Source of the DNA: Fen-1258 sp964449775
Lineage (GTDB): Bacteria; Bacteroidota; Ignavibacteria; Ignavibacteriales; Melioribacteraceae
DNA length: 64,000 nt
Assembly: GCA_964449775.1 (NCBI GenBank)
Contig: CAYVBQ010000014.1
Location: forward strand, 20,138-84,137
Reading direction: 5' to 3'
Part shown: positions 39,324-48,800 of the stretch, in pieces
Layout: the number at the start of each line of letters is the position of its first letter
Numbering within the stretch: the first letter of the stretch is position 1
Notes under the pieces: generated by a model
Database searches by the model: none
Seen by the model: the letters and a program-made list of their open reading frames with translations, nothing else
What the model was told of the DNA's origin: nothing
Made by a program: the position numbers and the translations under genes

Positions 39324-41450
39324 ATGAAAACGATTTCGATAATAATCTCAGTGATTTTACTAATTGGCATCAATCTTACTTCACAGATATCTAATGGAGA
39401 AAAATTGTATTTAAGAGAAACACGCTACACAAGATCCTTTACGGACTCAACCGAGTTTCAAAAACGGTATAAAGAATTAGATCAATATTATTCCGATAAA
39501 AAGCTTGGCTCTTTTGTAATAGACGGTAAAACTTATTTTCGACTTTTTGCGCCTACCGCGCTTGGTGTAAAGGTTTGTCTATTCAAAAATCCGGAAGACA
39601 ATAAAGCAAAAGAATTTTTCTTGACGAGAGATAAAGATGGTGTTTGGGAAGTTGAGATAGATGAAGAATTATACGGCACTTATTATGGTTACAAAATATT
39701 TCATAAGGGTGACGACATATCCAATGAAAATCAACCTATCTGTGTTGATCCTTATGCAAAAGCTGTTTCATCTTATACATCTTACATGAATCCCCGGCGC
39801 GCATTAATTATGAAAGATGTACCATACAATTGGGAAGGAACAACCTGGATTCAACGTGATTGGCGTGATTTGATAATTTATGAAATGCATGTACGTGACA
39901 TGACTGCTCACAAGTCATCCGGTGCAAAGAATCGCGGATCGTATAAAGGATTGACTGAGAAAGGAATTAAGGGTGGACTTGATTACATCAAAGCCTTAGG
40001 TGTAAATACGGTAGAACTATTGCCCTCGCAAGAATTTGGTAACATTGAAATTCCTTTTATGGATTCACTTGCCGGTAAATTTAATGCATGGAATCCATAC
40101 GAACGTAACCATTGGGGTTACATGACATCAAACTTTTTCGCACCGGCTGCTTATTATAAAGAAAGTTGGGACAAACTGGAGTGGAATAGATGGATTGGTA
40201 AAGATGGTTTGCAAATCAACGCCTTTAAAGACATGGTGAAGGCATTTCACAAAGAAGGTATTGCTGTAATAATGGATGTTGTTTACAATCATCTTTCCGA
40301 GTATGAGATTGGAAATTTAAAACAGATTGATAAAGATTATTACTTCAGAATGGATGCTAAAGGCAATTACATTACAGAAAGCTTTTGTGGAAACGATTTG
40401 AAAACAGAACGACCAATGATGCGGCGGTTAATTATTGAAAGTATTCTCTATTGGATGAAGGAGTATCATGTTGATGGATTCCGATTTGATCTTGGAAAAC
40501 TTTTGGATTGGGAAACTATCGAAACTATAATTAGTGAAGCACGGAAAGTAAATCCAAGTGTTGTTTTTACGTGTGAACCATGGGGTGGTGGATACGATCC
40601 GGCGGGTTTTTCAAAGCGCGATTGGGCGCCGTGGAATGATCAGATCCGTAACGGTATCAAAGGGGAGAATCCAAAAGATGGATTGGGCTGGATATTCGGT
40701 CAATGGTACGGGAACAATTCACCAAAAAGAATAAAGAGCTATGTTAATGGAACATTGGTTCGCGATACTCTCGGGTTATTTCAAAAGAAAGAGCATTCGG
40801 TGAATTATCTTGAATCTCACGATGGGTACACACTCGGGGATTTCATTCGTATCGGTTCACGCGAAGTTGATCCGGATAAAATTATCAAAGACGTTGATAA
40901 AAATGTTAAGCTCACTTCTTACCAGATGAAATTGAATAAACTCGGCGCTTTGTTTCTTCTAACATCTCAAGGAATGACAATGCTGCATGAGGGACAAGAA
41001 TTTGCTCGTTCGAAAGTAATTCCACACAAGTCTAAGGAGAAAGATAGAGACAAAGGCAAGTTTGACCATAATTCATACAACAAGGATAACGAGACCAACT
41101 ACCTTAACTACGATCATGCAGAGATCAACAAAGAGCTGTTAAATTACTATAAAGGATTGATTGCTCTACGCAATACCTATGATGCATTCCGTCGTGCGGA
41201 GTATGATAATATCATTTTTTATGAACACCCAAAGAGCGATTTCGGCTTTGCATATATTTTGAAACATGATAAAGATGTTTTTATCGTCATCTTTAATGCT
41301 GATCTGCGAGAGGAACTTAATTTTACTTTGCCGGAGGGAGCGTGGCAAGTGCTGGTTGATAAGAACTCTGCCTGTTTGAAAACGATGTATGAATTAGATG
41401 GCAAGATAAAACTGGAAACCTCAACGGGAATGGTTTTGAAATTGAAATAA
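39324..41450 (+). CDS. pulA: pullulanase-like GH13 alpha-glucan debranching enzyme
   Basis: 708 aa, signal peptide MKTISIIISVILLIGINLTS, then a CBM48/early-set domain (~60-165) and a GH13_14-type barrel. Motifs: DLIIYEMHVRDMTAHKSSG, VIMDVVYNHLSEYE (region I), DGFRFDLG (region II, nucleophile D389), FTCEPWGGGYDP (region III, acid E418) and VNYLESHDGYTLGDF (region IV). Hydrolyses alpha-1,6 links in pullulan or limit dextrins in the periplasm. Lacks long N-terminal CBM modules. Confidence 0.92.
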   Translation: MKTISIIISVILLIGINLTSQISNGEKLYLRETRYTRSFTDSTEFQKRYKELDQYYSDKKLGSFVIDGKTYFRLFAPTALGVKVCLFKNPEDNKAKEFFLTRDKDGVWEVEIDEELYGTYYGYKIFHKGDDISNENQPICVDPYAKAVSSYTSYMNPRRALIMKDVPYNWEGTTWIQRDWRDLIIYEMHVRDMTAHKSSGAKNRGSYKGLTEKGIKGGLDYIKALGVNTVELLPSQEFGNIEIPFMDSLAGKFNAWNPYERNHWGYMTSNFFAPAAYYKESWDKLEWNRWIGKDGLQINAFKDMVKAFHKEGIAVIMDVVYNHLSEYEIGNLKQIDKDYYFRMDAKGNYITESFCGNDLKTERPMMRRLIIESILYWMKEYHVDGFRFDLGKLLDWETIETIISEARKVNPSVVFTCEPWGGGYDPAGFSKRDWAPWNDQIRNGIKGENPKDGLGWIFGQWYGNNSPKRIKSYVNGTLVRDTLGLFQKKEHSVNYLESHDGYTLGDFIRIGSREVDPDKIIKDVDKNVKLTSYQMKLNKLGALFLLTSQGMTMLHEGQEFARSKVIPHKSKEKDRDKGKFDHNSYNKDNETNYLNYDHAEINKELLNYYKGLIALRNTYDAFRRAEYDNIIFYEHPKSDFGFAYILKHDKDVFIVIFNADLREELNFTLPEGAWQVLVDKNSACLKTMYELDGKIKLETSTGMVLKLK

Positions 41451-41520
41451 ATTTTAGGATCTGTCTTGGTTTTATTCGATGGGAAATATTTCCTCTAAGG
41501 ATCCAAGACTGAGAATATTT

Positions 41521-44500
41521 TTACGAAAATATTGCTTTCTTCAATGAGCGTTCAATCGCATTTTTGAAAATTGCCAGATTAACCGGCTTTTGAAAAACAT
41601 ATTCAACACCTAAGTCTTTGTATTCTGCCTCAATTGTCTTAGTGATATCGCTGCTCAATACTATCACCGGCGGTTTGTATTTTAATTCGGTAATATTCAA
41701 CTGTTTGACCAAATCGTATCCACTCATTACCGGCATTTGATGATCTGTTATTACAAGCGCAGGAGATGCTTGTTTAATAATATCCAGTGCCTCTTTACCA
41801 TTTTCTGCATTAAATATTTTATAATTTGGTATAAGACTAGTAATCAATTTCGAATAGAGCAGTCTATCGGTATTACTATCATCAACAAACAAAATGTTTG
41901 AAGATGCTACAGGTATTGAGAAAATAAACTCAGTTCCTTTACCGCTTTCGCTTTCAACCCAAATATCGCCGCCGTGTTTAAGAATTATATCGTGCACAAG
42001 GGACAAACCCAGACCACTTCCTTTTTCGCCGGCAGTTCCACTTGATGTGAATTTTGCATCAACTTTGAAAAGTTTCGGAATATCTTCTTTTCGAATTCCT
42101 ACACCGTCATCTTTAACCGAAAACTCGACCTGTTTTTTTTCAATATTTGCCCGAGCATCAACACGTATGTTTCCATCGGGTTTTGTAAATTTTATTGCAT
42201 TAGAAATTAAGTTGTTGAATACTTGCAACAACAAACCGGCATCTGCATGAACGTAGAAATCTTTTTGGATCAGTGAAAATAATTTGATTTTCTTTTGCAA
42301 AGCTGAACCGGATAATATCTGTATTGATTTTTCGATAAGCTCTTTTACATTAATTCTTTCCGGCTCAAACTTTATACTGCCCGTTTGAAGACGTGTCCAA
42401 TCTAAAAGAGAATTTACCAAGCTCAACATACTCTTGGAGGATTCTTGGATGTATTGAATATATTGCGTGTGTCTCTCTTCGTCCAATTCTTTATCATTCA
42501 GAAGAAGATCTGTGAAACCGAGAATTGAACTGAATGGAGTACGTAAATCATGAGAGATGATCGAAATAAAACGGTCTTTCGTTTCGTTGAGTTCTTTTAA
42601 GTTCTGAGCCGATTTTTTCAATTCCTCTTCAGCCCGTTTTGAAAGGCTGATGTCGCTTACTATTCCGAATATTTTTTGAATCTTCCCTTTTTCGTTACGG
42701 ACAACAGTAATTCTGTTTTCAATCCAAATTACATTACCGAGAGTATCTATAATTTTGTACTCAAATGTATTCGAATGGCGAGCCGGGTCTGCATAAAATT
42801 TGTGCAATTTATCAACTGTTTCATAAACATCGTCTGGATGAATTATATCTTTCCAAAGATTAGGATTGTCAATAAAGGAATGAGCATTATAGCTTGTGAT
42901 TTTTTTGATTGCCTGAGTGTAGAAAACAGCTTTCAATTTTCCATCTTGTCTTTCTGCCGTCCAGATACTCTCATTAATGTTCTCTGTAATACTTCTATAG
43001 CGTTCTTCAGAAACGGAAAGTGCATTTTGAGCCTTTTTTTCTTCAGTCACATCTTGTAAAATCCAAACTGCAAATTTTTCGTTCTCGATTTCATAAGAAG
43101 AGACGGAATTTCCTACTTCAAAAAGAGCTAAATTTTTCTTTTTACCGGTAAAATAAAATCTTGAAGGTGAGTCTCTTCCTTCATCGGCGAGATCCATCAT
43201 ACGGGCAACACGTTCTCTGTCTTTATCATCAATCAAATCTATTGGATTATGTCCGAGAATTTCGCTTGCGCTTTTGTAATTGAACATCTGGACAAATGAA
43301 TCGTTTACGAGAACTATTCTTTTTTTACTTAACAATGCAATACCATTCTGAGAGGCTTCGAATACAGAACGTATCAGCATCAAATCTTTTTCTGATTCTT
43401 TCTTTAATGTAATATCAGTTAGAATGACATTGTAGTACTGAATGTTTCCGGTGACATCTTCCACTGAAGAGAAGCTTGAGAGCACATGAATTCGTTGTCC
43501 ATGTTTTGTAATTAGAGGCAGTTCGAATGTTCGTAATTGCTTCTGGGCTATGTTTTTTAGATCAAACTCTTCATTGATTAAATAATATGAATCAATTAAT
43601 TCAGTAAACTCAAGATTTATAATTTCACTTTCTGTGTACTGAAATACTTCCAGTAGATTAGGATTTGCATAAGTGATTCTCCCTCTCGTATCAAGGGTAC
43701 ATATAAACTCGTGAGAGTTTGTAACAATGTTGCGAAACCGTTCTTCCGATTCTTTTAATTTCTTTTCTAGATTAACTCGTTCGGTTATTGGTGAGCATAG
43801 GAAAAAAACTGATTCATCATCGCCTTCACCTATTATTCCAATCTTAACATCAAAGACGTCTGCTATACTTTCATCTTCTCCATTATAGAGATGACCTCTC
43901 CATTCACTGTTTATATGGAGGTATTTTTTCAATTCCTCAAAATATTTTTCATCAATGATCGGAAAGATCTTTCCTAAAAACTTTCCATACACTTCGCTCC
44001 GTGTTAAACCAAAAAGTTTTGAGGCAGATTCGTTCCAAAAAGTAATCTTTCCATTTTTATTTGTACCGATAAGTCCGTCTATTACTGTCGCAGTAATCTG
44101 CTGATACTTTGAGAGTTCTGAGATTTCCTCTTCGGATAATCCTACGTGGTCAGTTTCTTTACTTAAATCCTTTACAAGTAGAATAACCCAATTAACCGTT
44201 ACTCCATTATCACTAAATGGAATCATTGTAACACGAGCAGGTATCTCTCTCTGATTTCTTATGAAAGGAATTTGTGTTGTAATTACTTTATTGCTCGAAA
44301 AAACATTTTCAAGAAGTTTCTTAAACAGAAGCGATGATATTTTTTTTGATTGGAGTGGAGATCTGCTCCAATCCGGTTCAAAGAGAAAATCAAACATTTC
44401 TATTCCGGTTGGGGGTAAAACCCGAACTATTCCCTCTTGATCAACCACAATATAAAAATCTGTGAAAGTACTCAGAAAATTTTGAAAGTCTGCCGACTGT

Positions 44501-44919
44501 ACTAATGAACCTTGTGCTTTCATTGTATCAATTTTTAGGTCCTCAAGTATCAGTACACCGCCGGTATATTCGTTGTCAAAAATAATAGGTGCACCTTTTA
44601 ATAGGATAGAAACTGTGCCGCCATTTAAAGTGCGGGAAGCTATTATCTCTTTTTCAAACGTCTCCCCTTTTTTGATTAGATTAAGTTCTTCACGTATATC
44701 AGATTCGTAAAACAAACGGTTTTCAAAAATGCTATTCCCGATCACATTTTCCGGTGCATCTTTAACAACACCATTGAACATGAAAAAATTGTTATTCACA
44801 AATTTTATTTTCCAATCGCGTTGAAATATTAATACGCCAACGGGTGTAAACTCAAGAATTTCACGGAAAGAAATTTCTGTGCGCGAATGCTCGAAAGTTT
44901 TTTCTAAGGATGTGGTCAT
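41521..44919 (-). CDS. multi-PAS hybrid histidine kinase with C-terminal receiver
   Basis: 1132 aa soluble protein with no TM segments. At least five or six PAS/PAC units (e.g. 15-125, 285-390, 395-515, 520-640, 645-765) precede a HisKA domain with FISIISHDLRTPFSSILGFT (His790). Next come a HATPase with NLISNAIKFTKPDG, VKDDGVGI and GSGLGLSLVHD, and a receiver (~1005-1128) with VITDHQMPVMSGYD (Asp1059) and Lys in FQKPVN. Cytoplasmic sensing of redox, light or ligand is possible; the PAS ligands cannot be told. No DNA-binding output, so it signals through phosphotransfer. Confidence 0.94.
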   Translation of the reverse strand: MTTSLEKTFEHSRTEISFREILEFTPVGVLIFQRDWKIKFVNNNFFMFNGVVKDAPENVIGNSIFENRLFYESDIREELNLIKKGETFEKEIIASRTLNGGTVSILLKGAPIIFDNEYTGGVLILEDLKIDTMKAQGSLVQSADFQNFLSTFTDFYIVVDQEGIVRVLPPTGIEMFDFLFEPDWSRSPLQSKKISSLLFKKLLENVFSSNKVITTQIPFIRNQREIPARVTMIPFSDNGVTVNWVILLVKDLSKETDHVGLSEEEISELSKYQQITATVIDGLIGTNKNGKITFWNESASKLFGLTRSEVYGKFLGKIFPIIDEKYFEELKKYLHINSEWRGHLYNGEDESIADVFDVKIGIIGEGDDESVFFLCSPITERVNLEKKLKESEERFRNIVTNSHEFICTLDTRGRITYANPNLLEVFQYTESEIINLEFTELIDSYYLINEEFDLKNIAQKQLRTFELPLITKHGQRIHVLSSFSSVEDVTGNIQYYNVILTDITLKKESEKDLMLIRSVFEASQNGIALLSKKRIVLVNDSFVQMFNYKSASEILGHNPIDLIDDKDRERVARMMDLADEGRDSPSRFYFTGKKKNLALFEVGNSVSSYEIENEKFAVWILQDVTEEKKAQNALSVSEERYRSITENINESIWTAERQDGKLKAVFYTQAIKKITSYNAHSFIDNPNLWKDIIHPDDVYETVDKLHKFYADPARHSNTFEYKIIDTLGNVIWIENRITVVRNEKGKIQKIFGIVSDISLSKRAEEELKKSAQNLKELNETKDRFISIISHDLRTPFSSILGFTDLLLNDKELDEERHTQYIQYIQESSKSMLSLVNSLLDWTRLQTGSIKFEPERINVKELIEKSIQILSGSALQKKIKLFSLIQKDFYVHADAGLLLQVFNNLISNAIKFTKPDGNIRVDARANIEKKQVEFSVKDDGVGIRKEDIPKLFKVDAKFTSSGTAGEKGSGLGLSLVHDIILKHGGDIWVESESGKGTEFIFSIPVASSNILFVDDSNTDRLLYSKLITSLIPNYKIFNAENGKEALDIIKQASPALVITDHQMPVMSGYDLVKQLNITELKYKPPVIVLSSDITKTIEAEYKDLGVEYVFQKPVNLAIFKNAIERSLKKAIFS

Positions 44920-45043
44920 TAACAGTTTTATCCTAAATGCAGTATCAATTTATGAAATACGGGATAGAAATTAAATAAGAAATGATGAATAGTTTATTAG
45001 AAATGAAAAGTTCGAGAACTGAATCTCCTCAAACAGTTCAATT

Positions 45044-46321
45044 CTAGATGAATTTATAAATCTCATCCAAGATTTTCGATGTGGCGCCAATATTTTCTTT
45101 TACATAATCGGCACAAATTTTACCAAGTTTCATTCTTAATTGTTCATTGCTAAAAATTATACGTAAGTTTTTATAAGCATCTTTTTTAGTGTAAACACAA
45201 ATTCCACCTCCAATTTTGGTAAGATGAACGGCTTCCTGGCTATTCTGGTGTTTTGGACCGAACAAAACAGGTATCCCATAAACCGCAGGTTCAAGTACGT
45301 TATGAATTCCTTGTTTGAAACTACCTCCAACATAAGCCGCCTGGGCATAAGTATAAAGAGTTAGAAGAACCCCGATTGAATCAATGATAATTACTCGTTC
45401 CCCCTTGTAATTATTTAGATAGGAAAATCTAATTGAATCATATTTACCGCTGAAAGTATTTTCAACTTCTTCAAGGTGTAAGATAGTTGGTTCATGCGGA
45501 ACAATTATCGTGATTATTTTTTCGTCATATTTCATCAACTTCATTAATGCTGGCAGCATAACTTCATGATCACTTTCCCATGAACTTCCGAGAACGAAAA
45601 CTTTTTTTCCCTCAAAGAAACCATCCTTGAATAGTTTTCTCTCCTTTGCTTGAAGACTTTTTTGATAAACCCGGTCGAAACGTGTATCACCTACGGCTTT
45701 AATTATCTCGCCGTCAATATCAAATTCTTTAAAATTCGATTCGTCCTCGCTCGATACCGCTAGAATTCTTGTTACATGTGCATAAAGAGATTTGTGAAAA
45801 CTTTTTGCGACCAACCATTTCCGGGGTGTGCTCTTACGCATAGTGGCATCCACGATAAAACTCGGTATCTTCTTTTTCTCCAGCTGCCAGATCATATTTG
45901 GCCAAATATCATATCTCATAAATATTGCAATGTTTGGGCGTACAAGATTAAGAAACCGGTTTGTCATCATCGGTGTATCGTAGGGGAAATACGCAATTAC
46001 ATCCGCAAGCGGATATTTTAATGAGTTCGTATAACCGGAAGGTGAGAAAAATGTAATAATAATATTTACATTTTTTTCAGTTCGTAATTTCTCAATTATC
46101 GGTTTTGCCTGCTCGAACTCACCCATTGACGAGGAGTGAAACCAGATCATCTTTTTAGTGCGGTCAATTCCAGCCAGATCAATTATCAAATTTTCATAAA
46201 GTTTTTTCCTACCTTTGAGACCGGTTCGTATTTTTGGATTGAATGCTTGACCTATGAAGAGTGCAAACTTTATTAGTGGAATTACTATTGCGTTGTAGAA
46301 AAGATACCAGACTTGTTTCAT
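45044..46321 (-). CDS. waaA: 3-deoxy-D-manno-octulosonic acid (KDO) transferase
   Basis: 425 aa GT30 enzyme: N-terminal membrane helix (LFYNAIVIPLIKFALFIGQA), MIWFHSSSMGEFEQAKPIIE (catalytic Glu), FSPSGYTN, ADVIAYFPYDTP, VLGSSWESDHEVMLPAL and AAYVGGSFKQGIHNVLEPA with GPKHQNSQEA. Adds KDO to lipid A at the inner membrane, showing that the organism makes LPS. Overlaps the glycosyltransferase upstream by 4 bp. Confidence 0.96.
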   Translation of the reverse strand: MKQVWYLFYNAIVIPLIKFALFIGQAFNPKIRTGLKGRKKLYENLIIDLAGIDRTKKMIWFHSSSMGEFEQAKPIIEKLRTEKNVNIIITFFSPSGYTNSLKYPLADVIAYFPYDTPMMTNRFLNLVRPNIAIFMRYDIWPNMIWQLEKKKIPSFIVDATMRKSTPRKWLVAKSFHKSLYAHVTRILAVSSEDESNFKEFDIDGEIIKAVGDTRFDRVYQKSLQAKERKLFKDGFFEGKKVFVLGSSWESDHEVMLPALMKLMKYDEKIITIIVPHEPTILHLEEVENTFSGKYDSIRFSYLNNYKGERVIIIDSIGVLLTLYTYAQAAYVGGSFKQGIHNVLEPAVYGIPVLFGPKHQNSQEAVHLTKIGGGICVYTKKDAYKNLRIIFSNEQLRMKLGKICADYVKENIGATSKILDEIYKFI

Positions 46322-47304
46322 ATACCTTCTTTGAACATTTGCAGCTGATTAAGTACAAATTCAGGTGTAATTTCTTTCATACACTTGAAATGTTTTTTAG
46401 GGCAGCTTGATTTACCAATGTGACTGCACGGTCGGCAAGATAACGATTTATTTTCTAAAATTAAATTTTGCGTACCAACAGGAATAAATCCGAACTCTCG
46501 AACTGTCGAACCGAAAACAGCAATGAGTGGAACGCCAACCGCTGATGCCGTGTGCATTAAACCGGAATCATTCGTAAGAATAAGCTTGCATTTCTTCATA
46601 TCTGCAGCAGTCTGAAGAACTTGATCGTCATTTTGTAAGTTGACGCAACCCTGGATATTGCCGGATATTGCCTTGCAGAGTTCCTCGTCAGATTTGCCAC
46701 CAAATAATACGATCTTAAAACCAAGTTTCACCAATTCATTTCCAAGATGAATAAAATATTCGGGGAGCCACCGCTTTGTAAAATGTTTAGAACCCGGACA
46801 AAAACCAATGTAGTTTATTCCTTCTTCAAGTCGACTCGTTATATTTTCCGGTAAGAATAATTCAGGCCCCTTTCCATCAATATTCACTCCGGCAGTTTCT
46901 GCATACCGTTGAGAAATTGTCTTCAGATCTCTCAATAAATTTATTTTGAACCAGACCAAAAAAAATTTCTTAATCGAAGGTTTTTTAAACCGGTATATTT
47001 TTGCTTTTACTCCGCCTGTCAGCTTGTGACTTCTAAAGTTATTCTGAAGATCAATTACTAGATCATAGCTATTATCTCTTAAATCAGAATTCAATTTTTC
47101 CGCTTTTTCTTTTTCGTACATGAACAGATTAGAGATATTCGGGTTAAAAAGCAGTGAGTCTTGATACTGTTCCTTAACAACGAAATCAATTTTAGCAGAA
47201 GAATATTGTTGTTTTAATGCCCGGATTACCGGAGTGGTTAAAAGGATATCACCCAGTGAACTGAGGCGAATGACAAGAATTTTATTTATCAGTATTGTGG
47301 GCAC
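46318..47304 (-). CDS. glycosyltransferase family 9 (heptosyltransferase-like)
   Basis: 328 aa GT9: ILVIRLSSLGDILLTTPVIR, DLVIDLQNNFRSHKLTGGV, YIGFCPGSKHFTKRWLPEYF and ILTNDSGLMHTASAVGVPLI, AVFGST. Transfers a heptose or similar sugar to the LPS core. Translationally coupled to waaA (ATGA overlap), consistent with core assembly. Confidence 0.93.
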   Translation of the reverse strand: MPTILINKILVIRLSSLGDILLTTPVIRALKQQYSSAKIDFVVKEQYQDSLLFNPNISNLFMYEKEKAEKLNSDLRDNSYDLVIDLQNNFRSHKLTGGVKAKIYRFKKPSIKKFFLVWFKINLLRDLKTISQRYAETAGVNIDGKGPELFLPENITSRLEEGINYIGFCPGSKHFTKRWLPEYFIHLGNELVKLGFKIVLFGGKSDEELCKAISGNIQGCVNLQNDDQVLQTAADMKKCKLILTNDSGLMHTASAVGVPLIAVFGSTVREFGFIPVGTQNLILENKSLSCRPCSHIGKSSCPKKHFKCMKEITPEFVLNQLQMFKEGI

Positions 47305-47425
47305 GCAGATTTATTTTTGTTTTCAATGTAAATTTAGCCAATAATCCTATCCATTCCAATCAGCGCAGTTGGATGTAAAAGTTCACTTCAGTATTTTTCG
47401 GTAAGTAAAAAAACAAGGTTGAACC

Positions 47426-47692
47426 ATGACAACATTACCTCCACCGGCTGTTAAAAAATTTCCGGAAAATTCACTCGAAAAGCAGTGCTATAATATTACT
47501 GAAATGTTTAAAGAAAATATTCCGATTATGAACGATAGAAACCGTCTTGGCTATTGTCTTTTCAAATATATGAAGGGCGAAGGGGACGCACCTGAAATTT
47601 TGGTAAGTTCCACAAAAATTAAAATTGATAGAATTACTAAGCCGGAACTGGCAAAAAAAATTGCCGATGAACTAGCAAAAATTAATGGATAA
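47426..47692 (+). CDS. small conserved-looking protein, function unknown
   Basis: 88 aa, ATG 47426, divergent from the LPS genes. N-terminus TLPPPAVKKFPENSLEKQCY, C-terminus DRITKPELAKKIADELAKIN. It is hydrophilic and helical with two Cys (CYNITEM, YCLFKYM). No motif recognised. Good coding character (no overlap with other frames), so likely real. Confidence 0.65.
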   Translation: MTTLPPPAVKKFPENSLEKQCYNITEMFKENIPIMNDRNRLGYCLFKYMKGEGDAPEILVSSTKIKIDRITKPELAKKIADELAKING

Positions 47693-47766
47693 TTGAGAAT
47701 TGAAAATGGAGAATTGAAAATGGAGAATTAATAAATACTCTCAATTCGCAATTCTCCATTCTCAAT

Positions 47767-48789
47767 TCAATACCTGTCTTCCCCTTCGCGCAAATATTTC
47801 TCTACGAGTAATACATCTTCCTCACTGCCAATGTAGGCAGGAGTTCGCTCGTGCAGAGCTTCGGGCTGTAATTCAAGAATTCTTTTATGACCATCTGTTG
47901 CGCGTCCGCCGGCTTCTTCCATAATGAACGCCATCGGATTACATTCGTACATCAAACGTAATTTACCTTTTAGATTTCTTTTATCACCGGGATAAATAAA
48001 AATACCGCCGTATAAAAGAGTTCGATGAATATCGGCTACCATTGAACCAACATAACGCGCTTGATACGGTTTGCCATCAAACAGATTTGATTGCAGGTAT
48101 TTAATGTAATTTTTCAATCCTTGCGGCCATGAAAAATAGTTACCTTCGTTAAGACTATAAATTCTTCCATGCTTAGGAATTTTAATATTATCATGGGAAA
48201 GAAGAAATTCTCCAAAGGCGGGGTCGAGTGTAAAACCATGAACGCCGTGTCCGTGCCCTGCAGTATAAACCAGCATAGTACTTGAACCATACACAACGTA
48301 GCCGGCAACAACCTGCTGATAACCGGGCTGTAAACAATCCTCGCGTGTTCCCGGTCCGTTTCCGGAACTTATTCTTTTATAGATGGAAAAAATTGTTCCA
48401 ATGCTTATGTTCGCATCGATGTTGGATGATCCGTCAAGCGGATCGAAGAGTAAAACATACTTACCAATTTTCTGGTATGGAGGGAGATGAATAATATCTT
48501 CTTCTTCTTCTGATGCCATGACGCAAAAATGACCGCCGTGGTCCATCGCCTTGATTAATATCTCATGAGCGTAGATATCCAGTTTCTTAACTTTTTCACC
48601 ATGGACATTTTCATTGCCTGTGAATCCGAGAATCTCGGCAAGACCTGCCTTATTTACCTCGAGTGAAATTAATTTTGCAGCTAGTCCAAGTTGTAGAAGA
48701 ATAGTTGATAGTTCGCCGGTTGCTTCCGGGTGTTCCTTTTCCCCCTCCATAATATGACGGGGTAAAGTCATAAACCGTTTTGTTCCCAT
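47767..48789 (-). CDS. fbp: fructose-1,6-bisphosphatase class I
   Basis: 340 aa. Active-site LLFDPLDGSSNIDANISIGT (metal-binding DPLDGSS), ASEEEEDI (Glu ligands), YVGSMVADIHRTLLYGGIFI and GKLRLMYECNPMAFIMEEAG (substrate site). Gluconeogenic hydrolysis of fructose-1,6-bisphosphate. Stop-to-start distance to the ABC gene upstream is 11 bp, so it may be co-transcribed. Confidence 0.97.
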   Translation of the reverse strand: MGTKRFMTLPRHIMEGEKEHPEATGELSTILLQLGLAAKLISLEVNKAGLAEILGFTGNENVHGEKVKKLDIYAHEILIKAMDHGGHFCVMASEEEEDIIHLPPYQKIGKYVLLFDPLDGSSNIDANISIGTIFSIYKRISSGNGPGTREDCLQPGYQQVVAGYVVYGSSTMLVYTAGHGHGVHGFTLDPAFGEFLLSHDNIKIPKHGRIYSLNEGNYFSWPQGLKNYIKYLQSNLFDGKPYQARYVGSMVADIHRTLLYGGIFIYPGDKRNLKGKLRLMYECNPMAFIMEEAGGRATDGHKRILELQPEALHERTPAYIGSEEDVLLVEKYLREGEDRY

Positions 48790-48800
48790 TCAAACCTCTC